From an uncultured Ignavibacteriota bacterium (GTDB lineage Bacteria > Bacteroidota > Ignavibacteria > Tepidaquicellales > Tepidaquicellaceae), in assembly GCA_903901375.1 (NCBI GenBank), contig CAIUQV010000052.1:1-6596 (forward strand): a stretch of DNA of 6,596 nucleotides, given 5' to 3'. Under the pieces are notes generated by a model. The model was given only the letters and a program-made list of their open reading frames with translations. It was not told the origin of the DNA and made no database searches. Positions within the stretch are counted from its first letter, which is position 1. Each line of letters opens with the position of its first letter. Shown in pieces: positions 1-6,510 of this stretch. The translations under genes and the position numbers were made by a program.

Positions 1-778
1 CAATCCAAGTAGGACCGTTATAGAGTGTTCCATTGTATGAGTTTCCACTTTCATCGGATAATGAAGTGCCACTGCCATTGCTCATTTTGTAATAACCTTT
101 CAGATTTGTAGCAGTACTTATTTCCTTGTACATATTAGCTTTTATTTCACCCTGTGTACGGGGAATATTCCAGATTCGAACTTCATCTATTCTTCCTTTA
201 AAAGGAGCATAATAAACATTAGTATATCCTTCCCCAATTGTAATTAGATTTTCGGATGCAGAATATGAATAAGAGCTTGAGCTCACTTGTGCTAAGAGTT
301 TACCATTTTGGTAAGTAATCAGATTGCCATTTTGGATCCATGTCATAGCGAGATGAGTCCAAGTTTTCGTTGGTATAAAATTAGTTTTAGTGGCTTCCTC
401 GGCGTAAAAATTGTTTCCATTTAAGTAAATTCCCGCAACTAAATAATAACCACTTGCGTTGCTATAAATATTCATTGCATAGCCTCTGGCCCATCCTCCC
501 AGAGACATTATTATCTTCTGGTCGTTAGGAGCGCCATCATCGATATAAACCCAAGCTTCTACTGTAAATCCAGTTGCCGAAGGCTGTAAGTTTGCTATAT
601 TATTTCCAAGGCTTACGTAGTCGTTTACACCATCAAATTTAAGAGCATAACCTCCTATTTGAGCAAAGGAAGTGGAAATATTCAAACTTAGGAAAAGAAG
701 AGTTATAATGTACTTTAAATTGATTCTTTTTAGTATTTCTAAATTACCATTATTTTCAAATAAAATGTTACTATTCAT
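1..778 (-). CDS. Secreted LamG/concanavalin A-like lectin domain protein, 3' end outside window
   Basis: This frame is open from an ATG at 778 down to base 1, giving 259 codons with no stop, so the C-terminal part is missing. Residues 1-39 look like a signal peptide ending TSFA|Q. It has an unusually long polar n-region of about 20 residues before the hydrophobic core (YIITLLFLSL). Residues 43-259 read as a LamG-like jelly roll of the Laminin_G_3 type: ALKFDGVNDYVSLG at the start, FTVEAWVYI near 71, WTHLAMTW near 140, ITYQNGKLL near 154, GRIDEVRIWN near 195, and a closing GYYKMSNGSG/DESGNSYNG segment. Such domains usually bind carbohydrate or serve as surface adhesion modules; the ligand cannot be told here. 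A second in-frame ATG lies at 784. I prefer 778 because a weak AAAG sits 9 bases upstream of it, against 3 for the other. An in-frame stop lies further upstream. In related phyla such proteins often end in a type IX secretion sorting domain, which would lie outside this window. Confidence 0.88.
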   Translation of the reverse strand, partial: MNSNILFENNGNLEILKRINLKYIITLLFLSLNISTSFAQIGGYALKFDGVNDYVSLGNNIANLQPSATGFTVEAWVYIDDGAPNDQKIIMSLGGWARGYAMNIYSNASGYYLVAGIYLNGNNFYAEEATKTNFIPTKTWTHLAMTWIQNGNLITYQNGKLLAQVSSSSYSYSASENLITIGEGYTNVYYAPFKGRIDEVRIWNIPRTQGEIKANMYKEISTATNLKGYYKMSNGSGTSLSDESGNSYNGTLYNGPTWI

Positions 779-825
779 GTACATAATCTTTAGCACAAAA
801 TTATTATTGCAATTATTAAAGATTA

Positions 826-842
826 TTCAATTATTGTGCCAA
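826..842 (-). promoter_or_regulatory. Sigma-54 type -24/-12 promoter upstream of the LamG gene
   Basis: On the minus strand the sequence reads TTGGCAC-AATAA-TTGAA. The GG (840-839) and the -12 dinucleotide (828-827) are separated by exactly 10 bases, as in the sigma-54 consensus TGGCAC-N5-TTGC. The only departure is GA in place of GC at -12. The expected transcription start is near 815, giving a leader of about 37 bases before the ATG at 778. The same core occurs at 6433-6448. The match to the consensus is seen directly; promoter activity is inferred. Confidence 0.8.
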
Positions 843-901
843 TAAAAAATAGCAGTATTAGCGCATTTATGGACTTAATTTTAATGGATTCATAATAAAT
901 G

Positions 902-936
902 GTCTCAATATGAGACTTTTATTCTCAATTTGAGAA
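902..936. promoter_or_regulatory. Pair of TCTCA-N3-TGAGA palindromes, putative activator sites of the LamG promoter
   Basis: Two perfect inverted repeats stand side by side: GTCTCA-ATA-TGAGAC at 902-916 (centre 909) and TTCTCA-ATT-TGAGAA at 922-936 (centre 929). Their centres are 20 bp apart, about two helical turns, and lie about 94 and 114 bp upstream of the predicted start. This is a typical position for an enhancer-binding activator of a sigma-54 promoter. The same pair with the same spacing occurs at 6511-6544. The regulator that binds them is unknown. Confidence 0.75.
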
Positions 937-984
937 AAGGCTTTTAGAAGAATTTCTAATTCGGACTATAAAAGTCAAATTTTA

Positions 985-1024
985 TATAAAGAGCGAATGT
1001 GACACAAAACATCCGCTCTTTATA
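985..1024 (-). terminator. Hairpin terminator after the 1040-2470 gene
   Basis: The arms at 985-1000 and 1009-1024 form a 16-bp stem around an 8-base loop, starting 15 bases past the stop codon. On the minus strand all pairs are Watson-Crick except one G-U wobble. On the plus strand that position would be an A-C mismatch, so the hairpin suits minus-strand RNA. The stem ends in A/U pairs, and what follows is U-rich (UAAAAUUUGACUUUU) but not a clean U run, so its strength is uncertain. It separates this unit from the LamG gene promoter. Confidence 0.7.
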
Positions 1025-1039
1025 AAAAAGGAATCTTTT

Positions 1040-2470
1040 CTATTCTACTCGTTTTCTTTCAGAAGTAATAATTCTTTGCATGCCGTTTGTAGCGGGTACA
1101 GATGGGAATTTTCTGAAGTCAACTCTTTTGTTGCTATTATCACTGTTTTCTTCTCCTGCAAGTGCACTTGAAGAATTGTTCCACCAATCAGTTACCAGTC
1201 TTAGAGTTTTTTGTATCCAGTTCATTTGACCTGATTTATCCAGGGGGTTAGTAGCTGCTTTTAATCCTTTCATAGTATGGTAATCAGCCCAGCATTCGTC
1301 CTGTTTATCTTTTAGAGGCTGCATTTTCTTTTCTTTTCTGTATTCGTCAAAATCTTTCAGTACCCTCTTACCATCATTCACTCTACCGGTATAATCAGAA
1401 TACATAGGATCGTCTGTCACCATTTCATATTTATTGCTGCCACCTTTCTTAATAGGTAGCCCTTTATCTTTAACCATCCAGCCGGTATTCTCAACAGTTG
1501 TTGAATTTAAACCGTTTTCAGAAGAAAGTTTTATGGACTTAAATCTCCATACCGGATAATCACCCTGTCCGGAGAAAGAAACTACATCTCTTCCGGAATC
1601 ATCGTCATAATTAATCTCAATCTTATAACCATCATTTTCAAGAGAAGTCAATCTTCCTTTTGAATCTTTTATTGCATTAACTTTTGCAGGTCTGTAAATT
1701 TCCTGTATTGTTCTTTGATATCCTTCCGGTCTTGAACGAGCATAAAAACCATCACCAATGTATGCCCATAAACCCTTTTGTATATATTTAGAAAATGGGT
1801 CCTCCGGTAGCACACCATTAAGCATTGCCATACTTTCAATTTCATTATAAGTGCTGTTTGGGTTTGTGATTTTAGCTCTAAAATCATTATAAAATGCTGC
1901 AATTTTCTTAATATCTGAGGGCATCACATCAAGTGGAACATTTTTTATATCAAGGCTCAAATCAGTTATTTCAGACGGGGTTAAAAGAGGCCTTATTTTA
2001 TTCTGAAAATCTATCGGATAATCAGTAAATTTAGAACCGTATATTACACCCCATAAAAATACCTGAATATCCCTTTGATCGATTTCCGGATGGTTTGCTG
2101 AATTTGTAACTACATTGTAAACAATATCACTTCTTTTTCCTTTAAGAGGAGCGAGAAGATAACCGGAACCTTTTGTAGGTCCGTTAGTTCCTGCTTTAAG
2201 GCAGTAAGACTGCAGTACAAATTTGTAATAACCCGGAATTAGACTAAAATTATAATGATCCTGTTCTGATGGTTCATCATATTCATTTAAATCTTTAAGC
2301 CAGAATGCCACTGGAAGGGCATCCTCGATAGAAGTAGTAACATTCTTCTCCTCAAGAAGTTCTACTTTAGTAACCTGGTCAGTTGCTTTTTTCAGTATAT
2401 CACCAAACTGAGCGAATGAACTTCCAGAAATTAGCAATACGAATAAGAGGAAGAAAAGAAATTTCTTCAT
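1040..2470 (-). CDS. Secreted protein of unknown function (476 aa)
   Basis: I do not recognise a functional family for this protein. Residues 1-20 form a classic signal peptide (MKKFLFFLLF core, cleavage near SSFA|Q), so the mature protein is exported. Residues 77-150 look like the best conserved part: a PGYYKFVLQSYC stretch, then KAGTNGPTKGSGYLLAPLKG and HPEIDQRDIQVFLWGVI, dense in Gly, Tyr and Trp with a single Cys at 90. Residues 180-260 appear mostly helical. Residues 265-350 look like beta strands (KGRLTSLENDGYKIEINYDD, then GDYPVWRF). The C-terminal tail from about 430 is Ser/Asn-rich and basic, probably disordered. I see no catalytic motif, transmembrane segment or sorting domain. The start is supported by AAAGGAG ending 7 bases before the ATG. 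The gene follows the 2508-3479 gene by 37 bases and probably shares its transcript. Confidence 0.85.
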   Translation of the reverse strand: MKKFLFFLLFVLLISGSSFAQFGDILKKATDQVTKVELLEEKNVTTSIEDALPVAFWLKDLNEYDEPSEQDHYNFSLIPGYYKFVLQSYCLKAGTNGPTKGSGYLLAPLKGKRSDIVYNVVTNSANHPEIDQRDIQVFLWGVIYGSKFTDYPIDFQNKIRPLLTPSEITDLSLDIKNVPLDVMPSDIKKIAAFYNDFRAKITNPNSTYNEIESMAMLNGVLPEDPFSKYIQKGLWAYIGDGFYARSRPEGYQRTIQEIYRPAKVNAIKDSKGRLTSLENDGYKIEINYDDDSGRDVVSFSGQGDYPVWRFKSIKLSSENGLNSTTVENTGWMVKDKGLPIKKGGSNKYEMVTDDPMYSDYTGRVNDGKRVLKDFDEYRKEKKMQPLKDKQDECWADYHTMKGLKAATNPLDKSGQMNWIQKTLRLVTDWWNNSSSALAGEENSDNSNKRVDFRKFPSVPATNGMQRIITSERKRVE

Positions 2471-2477
2471 AGTTGTT

Positions 2478-2484
2478 CTCCTTT
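2478..2484 (-). promoter_or_regulatory. Strong Shine-Dalgarno site for the 1040-2470 gene
   Basis: AAAGGAG on the minus strand ends 7 bases before the ATG at 2470 and fixes that start. None of the other four starts in the window has a comparable site. It sits in the 37-base gap after the upstream gene, so this cistron may be translated independently at a higher rate. Confidence 0.75.
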
Positions 2485-2507
2485 GATTTAAGTGTTAAAT
2501 ATAAAAC

Positions 2508-3479
2508 CTATTTTGTGAACTGAAATGACTGCAGACACTGTTCAATCAATCTTTCATCATCCTTGGTACCCTCTTTCATTTTCCCTTCGATGACGTACAT
2601 AAGATTCTTTTTGATAAGGTAATAATGAATAACAATCGTAGCATCATTCTTTCCACCTGCTACCTGAAGCCATCTGTATTTAAGCATAAGTACAGGATGT
2701 CCGTCTATAGTATATTTCTTTTTACCAACTAAAGAAACGTTAGTAAACTGTGCTTTAAGTGCGTCCACCAGAACATCTTCATCAAGGTCATTAGCAGACA
2801 TACCTTCATATTCACTATTCTTGAGTACTTCTACGGAGACACTTGAACCCTTCGGACTGTTTGCCATAACCGGAAAAGCTCCTTTATCAAAATTCCAGCC
2901 TGTGGGGAAATAGATTACAAAATTATACAACTCATTCTTATAGAATGTTCTGTTTGTACTTTCGAAAAACTGGAAAGTAAACAAGTAACCGGATATTTCA
3001 GCGCTGAATTTTTCGTAATTATCTTTAGTTGATACCAGTCTGAGAATGTATATCTTTCCGTTTTTAACAAGAATAAACTGAGAAACTATACCATCCATAT
3101 CATCGTTCTTAAAATTCACTTTCATATACAATGCGGGTTCACCTGCAATGTCCATATTGTAAGTTTCACTCAGTTCAATATTCTTTAATCTTGCTTTCAG
3201 GTCCGGCATAAACGATTTTGATGACAGCTGGCTGCCGTTTATTCCTTTGTAAATTGGGTCAGATTTTGCGGTTATGCTTATTTCGTTCCCGTCTTTATCT
3301 TTTCCTATAAGAGTGTCACAATTGTTTGCTTCAGGAAGTTCTGTCAGTTCAAGAGTCTTAGGGAAATTTATACCGTAATTGTGTTTCGTATTTTTGTACT
3401 GAATAGCAAACTGTGCAAAAACACTGCATGATAGAAAGGTAATAAGGATAATGAATACAGACGTTATTCTAATTTTCAT
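2508..3479 (-). CDS. Exported protein with two tandem PsbP/Mog1-like domains (323 aa)
   Basis: The N-terminus is a signal peptide (ITSVFIILITFL, likely cleavage SVFA|Q near residue 22). FLSC at 15-18 resembles a lipobox only weakly, so I favour a soluble exported protein over a lipoprotein. The rest appears to be an internal duplication. Each copy starts with a Tyr-x-(F/I)-x-FP element (NYGINFPKTLEL near 34; NFVIYFPTGWNF near 186). Each then has strands, a helix with an LKA motif (DLKARLKN near 93; ALKAQFTN near 240), an (A/D)G-x-P-(A/V)-L-x-(M/L)-K element (AGEPALYMKV near 112; DGHPVLMLKY near 259), a long hairpin, and a closing helix plus FQF (169-171; 319-321). This pattern fits the PsbP/Mog1/DcrB-like alpha/beta fold, which has no enzymatic signature and often serves as an accessory or stress-related envelope protein. 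No Shine-Dalgarno site is visible. It is the first gene of a two-gene unit. Confidence 0.85.
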   Translation of the reverse strand: MKIRITSVFIILITFLSCSVFAQFAIQYKNTKHNYGINFPKTLELTELPEANNCDTLIGKDKDGNEISITAKSDPIYKGINGSQLSSKSFMPDLKARLKNIELSETYNMDIAGEPALYMKVNFKNDDMDGIVSQFILVKNGKIYILRLVSTKDNYEKFSAEISGYLFTFQFFESTNRTFYKNELYNFVIYFPTGWNFDKGAFPVMANSPKGSSVSVEVLKNSEYEGMSANDLDEDVLVDALKAQFTNVSLVGKKKYTIDGHPVLMLKYRWLQVAGGKNDATIVIHYYLIKKNLMYVIEGKMKEGTKDDERLIEQCLQSFQFTK

Positions 3480-3581
3480 TGTGATATTAAATTACTTTTA
3501 TGTTATACAATAAATTATCATATTTTTGTATTAAAATCTATGATTATAAAATACCTCTTTATAACTATATCGGTAATAATC

Positions 3582-3604
3582 AAAAAGCCCGCATAAAACG
3601 GGCT
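3582..3604 (-). terminator. Intrinsic terminator after the metallophosphoesterase gene
   Basis: On the minus strand AGCCCG (3604-3599), a 7-base loop and CGGGCT (3591-3586) form a GC-rich 6-bp stem followed by a U run (about five U, counting the last stem base). It lies 25 bases past the stop codon. This is a standard rho-independent terminator and closes the operon fed by the 6433 promoter, isolating it from the 2508-3479 gene. Confidence 0.88.
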
Positions 3605-3629
3605 GATTTGAATAATCAATTGAAAGCGT

Positions 3630-5315
3630 TTATTTAATCAAAGTACCGCATTTCTGAATTTTCTTCTGCATTTCGGGGCTTAGCTTTTTAACGAGTTCTG
3701 CATTGTACGATACGGAACCTGTTGGGTTGAGTTCAGCTTTAATTTTATAAATTTCGTAAGTAGCGATTGCATACGAACGTGAAATATCAGCGAATGAACC
3801 TTCCTTTACAGACGGGTCAACGTTCATTGCAAATATTGATAAGGTATTATCGGAATTCCTTACTAATTCAAAAGTTCTTAGCTGCTGAGGGAATTCACGC
3901 AGAGAAGAAGTTTCCACCTGCCAGAAACCAAGTTCCGGTTTAGAAGGGTCAGGTGATTTGAATGCTTTAACAGTATTCTTATGTCTATGGCCCGCTATCC
4001 ACATAACCAGATTTGGATAAGTGTTAAGTTTTGAAATCAGATTATCTTCTGTTACATAAGCTTTTTCCCACCATCCAAGGAATGAACCCGGCTTTTCAAC
4101 GCCAATTGGAATATGTGCTGCAATAATCATAAGCTTGTCTTCTTTTTGACCTTTCTCAAGTTCATTAATGAGCCATTCATAACGCTTCTGGTCAAGCGTT
4201 CCGTGCCCGTAACCTTGTATATCAGGGTCATCATTACTTTGTGTATCGTCAAGAACTATTACTTTTAGAGGTAAATCAGATTTTGGTTCAAAAGAATAAT
4301 TTGCAAATCCTGTTTCGGAATTTGTTTTATTGAAACCGTGACCTTTGGGTTCTGAGGAAGTATTCAGAAATTCCCCTATCCATTCATTACGACTGAGAGA
4401 ACGCCTGTTTTCATCGGCAGGAACTTTCAACGGTGTTGTATTTGCCACAGGACCATAACATTTTGCATCACCATAGACAGTTGAACCGTCGAGAACACCC
4501 ATATAAAAATCCCTTTTATGGAATCCTCCCGGCTCAAAAATATTACCCATCTGCAGAATTTCATCGCCGACATAAACCTGTCTGAGGTAATCATTTGGCG
4601 GATTAGTACCCATCCAGAAATGGTCGTGATTACCAAGGGTTGAATACCAGGGAATAGATTTATCAAGACCACCTGCTTTATAAATGTCCTGATAGTCATT
4701 AAGAGGTCCCGGTACAGGGTCGTCTTTTATACCACTGTCAGGATTAATTTCTTTTCCATCGAGTACATCGATAAACCATCTTAACTCATTATACTGAGTA
4801 TTGTTTGCGTCGTCACCGAGTGAAATTCCAAAATCTATTTTATTTTTCTTATTCAATTCATTGACAGTCTGAATAGCGGCATCGAGTACGTGAGTTGTAT
4901 AGAGCATTATTGCTGAGTAAGCTGAGATTATACCGCCCTTTAAACCGAAATAGATTGCCTGTGCAGTTGACTCTTTATCAGTAATATGAATATCGGAAAT
5001 TGTGAAGAAGTGAAGAAGTTTTGCAGTATTGGTACTGACTGAATAATCGTCCGGCATTAGGTCCAGCCTTTTTTCAACAGGCAATCCAGCTCCGTATTTC
5101 CATACTCCGTATCCGTTTTCTGAATACTTTGCAATCGCGTCAGGGGATATAGACGGTGATGTGACAGGAACAGGTACAGGCTGAATTGTTCTGTCAAACG
5201 TAGTATTTACTTTTGAATCGATGGGATAACTTCCCTGCTGGGAAAATGTTTTATTTACAAAAGCAATTGTTATAAGAATTAAAGTACAAAGCAATAAAGA
5301 ACATATCTTTTTCAT
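3630..5315 (-). CDS. Secreted calcineurin-like metallophosphoesterase (561 aa)
   Basis: All the metal-binding blocks of the calcineurin-like phosphoesterase superfamily are present and in order: SDIHITD (D108, H110), LGDDANN (D168 and following Asn), LGNHDH (N229, H230), AAHIP (H401) and AGHRHKN (H443, H445). It should therefore be an active two-metal hydrolase of phosphomono- or phosphodiesters; the substrate cannot be read from sequence. The large insert between GNHD and the second His block (about 235-395) and the overall length recall the bacterial RPA4764/PPA1498-type group rather than short phosphatases; this is from memory. Residues 1-25 form a signal peptide (cleavage near TFS|QQ). 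I chose the ATG at 5315 over the upstream in-frame ATG at 5372 because it begins directly with MKKICSLLL and clears the preceding gene, leaving a 16-base gap; the longer start would overlap it and bury the signal peptide. It is the second gene of the operon. Confidence 0.92.
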   Translation of the reverse strand: MKKICSLLLCTLILITIAFVNKTFSQQGSYPIDSKVNTTFDRTIQPVPVPVTSPSISPDAIAKYSENGYGVWKYGAGLPVEKRLDLMPDDYSVSTNTAKLLHFFTISDIHITDKESTAQAIYFGLKGGIISAYSAIMLYTTHVLDAAIQTVNELNKKNKIDFGISLGDDANNTQYNELRWFIDVLDGKEINPDSGIKDDPVPGPLNDYQDIYKAGGLDKSIPWYSTLGNHDHFWMGTNPPNDYLRQVYVGDEILQMGNIFEPGGFHKRDFYMGVLDGSTVYGDAKCYGPVANTTPLKVPADENRRSLSRNEWIGEFLNTSSEPKGHGFNKTNSETGFANYSFEPKSDLPLKVIVLDDTQSNDDPDIQGYGHGTLDQKRYEWLINELEKGQKEDKLMIIAAHIPIGVEKPGSFLGWWEKAYVTEDNLISKLNTYPNLVMWIAGHRHKNTVKAFKSPDPSKPELGFWQVETSSLREFPQQLRTFELVRNSDNTLSIFAMNVDPSVKEGSFADISRSYAIATYEIYKIKAELNPTGSVSYNAELVKKLSPEMQKKIQKCGTLIK

Positions 5316-5331
5316 AATATTGATTTCATAT

Positions 5332-6324
5332 TTAGTTTTTATTAAAGTAATGCTGAATACGGTTTGCAGCATTTTCTCTTATGTTAAAATAATAGAACGG
5401 ATAATCGAATGAATGATATACTCCTCTGGGAAATCCCTCGAGCGAATCAAGTTTGAAAATCAGTTCTTTTAATGGAAGAGGTACATTTGCGACTAAAACA
5501 CCTTTTGCAATATCTATCTTTGCGTCTGCACACTGGGGAACGGGAACAAATTTACCGGTGGAGTCAGGCAATATTGAACCGAGTCCCTGAGAAATTGAAG
5601 CATAAGTCTCGTCTCTTAGCCAGTTAACAGGATTGATTACTATTCCTATAGAATTGAACAGAATCGGGTTTGGTGAAGAGACATCACTGCTCTGAGTATT
5701 ATAGGAAATTATTACACCTGTATCGTCAGGTCCGGTTGCAAATTTCAGATGCGGGTTTTGAGAAAGATACTGCTGCGTTATCGGAAAGCCTATAATATAA
5801 GCAGCTATCATCCTTGAATATACCTGAGTATTGTATTTCAAATAATCGGACAGAAGATTATGAAGTACATTCCCGCCCTGCGAATGACCTGCGAGAATAA
5901 ATGGTCTGCCATTATTGAAGTGTTTAATGTAGTAATCGAACGCTGCAATGGCATCATAAGTTGGTGTCATCAAAGTGGTATTATATGTATTCACCTGTCT
6001 GTAAAAAGGTGCAAATACATTACAGGTATTCTCGAAAGCAGTTGCCTGCCTGTCGAAGGCCAAACGGGAATCCCTCAGCATAACGGGGTCGTCTATTGCA
6101 CATACCTGTGGATTGTTTGGGTTTGTATTTACTTCACAGGAAGTTGGATACATATAAAACACATCGACGTTATGAACAGTATCCGGAACCGAAAGCCAGC
6201 GTGCAGGATTTGAATAATCCGTTGCGATGTCCTGCGGATCAGTAATATTGTCTTTACATCCGTATAAGAATGCAAAAAGGAAAACGACGATAGAGAATAA
6301 GAAAATGCTATTAATCTTTTTCAT
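5332..6324 (-). CDS. Outer-envelope lipoprotein, DUF3089-type alpha/beta hydrolase (330 aa)
   Basis: Residues 1-22 are a lipoprotein signal peptide with lipobox LYG|C23. The residue after Cys is Lys, not Asp, so there is no inner-membrane retention signal of the Lol type and outer-membrane placement is likely. The body fits the DUF3089 family of alpha/beta hydrolases: VDVFYMYPTS (53-62), FAPFYRQ (104-110), ILAGHSQGG (143-151) with nucleophile S148, and a C-terminal YHSFDYPFYYFNIRENAANR block (303-322) offering H304 as the probable catalytic His. D200/D201 or D214 are candidates for the acid, not settled. Family members are probable esterases or lipases, and the substrate is unknown. Cys63, Cys75 and Cys101 could form disulfides. 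The gene is first in an operon with the metallophosphoesterase, 16 bases downstream, and is served by the sigma-54 type promoter at 6433-6448, with a leader of about 98 bases. No Shine-Dalgarno site precedes the ATG. Confidence 0.9.
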   Translation of the reverse strand: MKKINSIFLFSIVVFLFAFLYGCKDNITDPQDIATDYSNPARWLSVPDTVHNVDVFYMYPTSCEVNTNPNNPQVCAIDDPVMLRDSRLAFDRQATAFENTCNVFAPFYRQVNTYNTTLMTPTYDAIAAFDYYIKHFNNGRPFILAGHSQGGNVLHNLLSDYLKYNTQVYSRMIAAYIIGFPITQQYLSQNPHLKFATGPDDTGVIISYNTQSSDVSSPNPILFNSIGIVINPVNWLRDETYASISQGLGSILPDSTGKFVPVPQCADAKIDIAKGVLVANVPLPLKELIFKLDSLEGFPRGVYHSFDYPFYYFNIRENAANRIQHYFNKN

Positions 6325-6432
6325 AATTCAGAAATATTGTATAAATTTAATTCAAACAGAAATTATAATATTGTTATTAATCAGAATGTTCTCTCCTTAA
6401 AATGAACCCGAATTACTAACTACAAAAATATA

Positions 6433-6448
6433 TTCAATTTTAGTGCCA
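6433..6448 (-). promoter_or_regulatory. Sigma-54 type -24/-12 promoter of the hydrolase-phosphoesterase operon
   Basis: The minus strand reads TGGCAC-TAAAA-TTGAA with exactly 10 bases between the GG (6447-6446) and the -12 dinucleotide GA (6435-6434). The expected start is near 6422. The match extends to TGGCAC-N5-TTGAATA, shared with the promoter at 826-842, including the same GA at -12. Recurrence of the same core next to the same palindromes makes chance unlikely, though activity is inferred. Confidence 0.8.
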
Positions 6449-6510
6449 TATTGAAAATGCTGAATAATTGAGATAAACATAGATATTTTAATATTTAGAA
6501 GAACAATAAA

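Noticed and set aside
944..959. Inverted repeat TTAGAA-GAAT-TTCTAA next to the left palindrome pair
   Set aside because: A TTTAGAAGAA stretch also occurs at 6495-6504, but there the inverted half is missing and its position relative to the dyads differs. Probably chance in AT-rich DNA.
1669..1902. Minus-strand 77-codon frame inside the unknown secreted protein gene
   Set aside because: It is a frame-shifted shadow of the 476-residue protein, which has a signal peptide and a strong ribosome binding site.
3545..3563. TATAAA/TTTATA inverted repeat in the gap upstream of the 2508-3479 gene
   Set aside because: The arms are pure A/T and lie in a very AT-rich gap, so they are expected by chance. 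I also found no convincing -35/-10 or sigma-54 core in 3480-3580, so no promoter is called there.
3604..3618. Small dyad TGATT-TGAAT-AATCA beside the terminator
   Set aside because: The 5-bp A/T-rich arms are too weak to be meaningful and the neighbouring GC-rich hairpin already explains termination.
4427..4699. Minus-strand 90-codon frame inside the metallophosphoesterase gene
   Set aside because: It is a shadow frame; the overlapping gene has complete catalytic motifs in its own frame.
5316..5372. Upstream in-frame ATG that would extend the metallophosphoesterase by 19 residues
   Set aside because: It would overlap the 3' end of the hydrolase gene and place 19 residues in front of a normal MKK signal peptide. 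The ATG at 5315 gives a clean start with a 16-base gap.
5860..6213. Plus-strand open frame of 117 codons inside the hydrolase gene
   Set aside because: It is antisense to a well-supported coding region with GHSQGG and other family motifs. Its own translation shows no recognisable domain.
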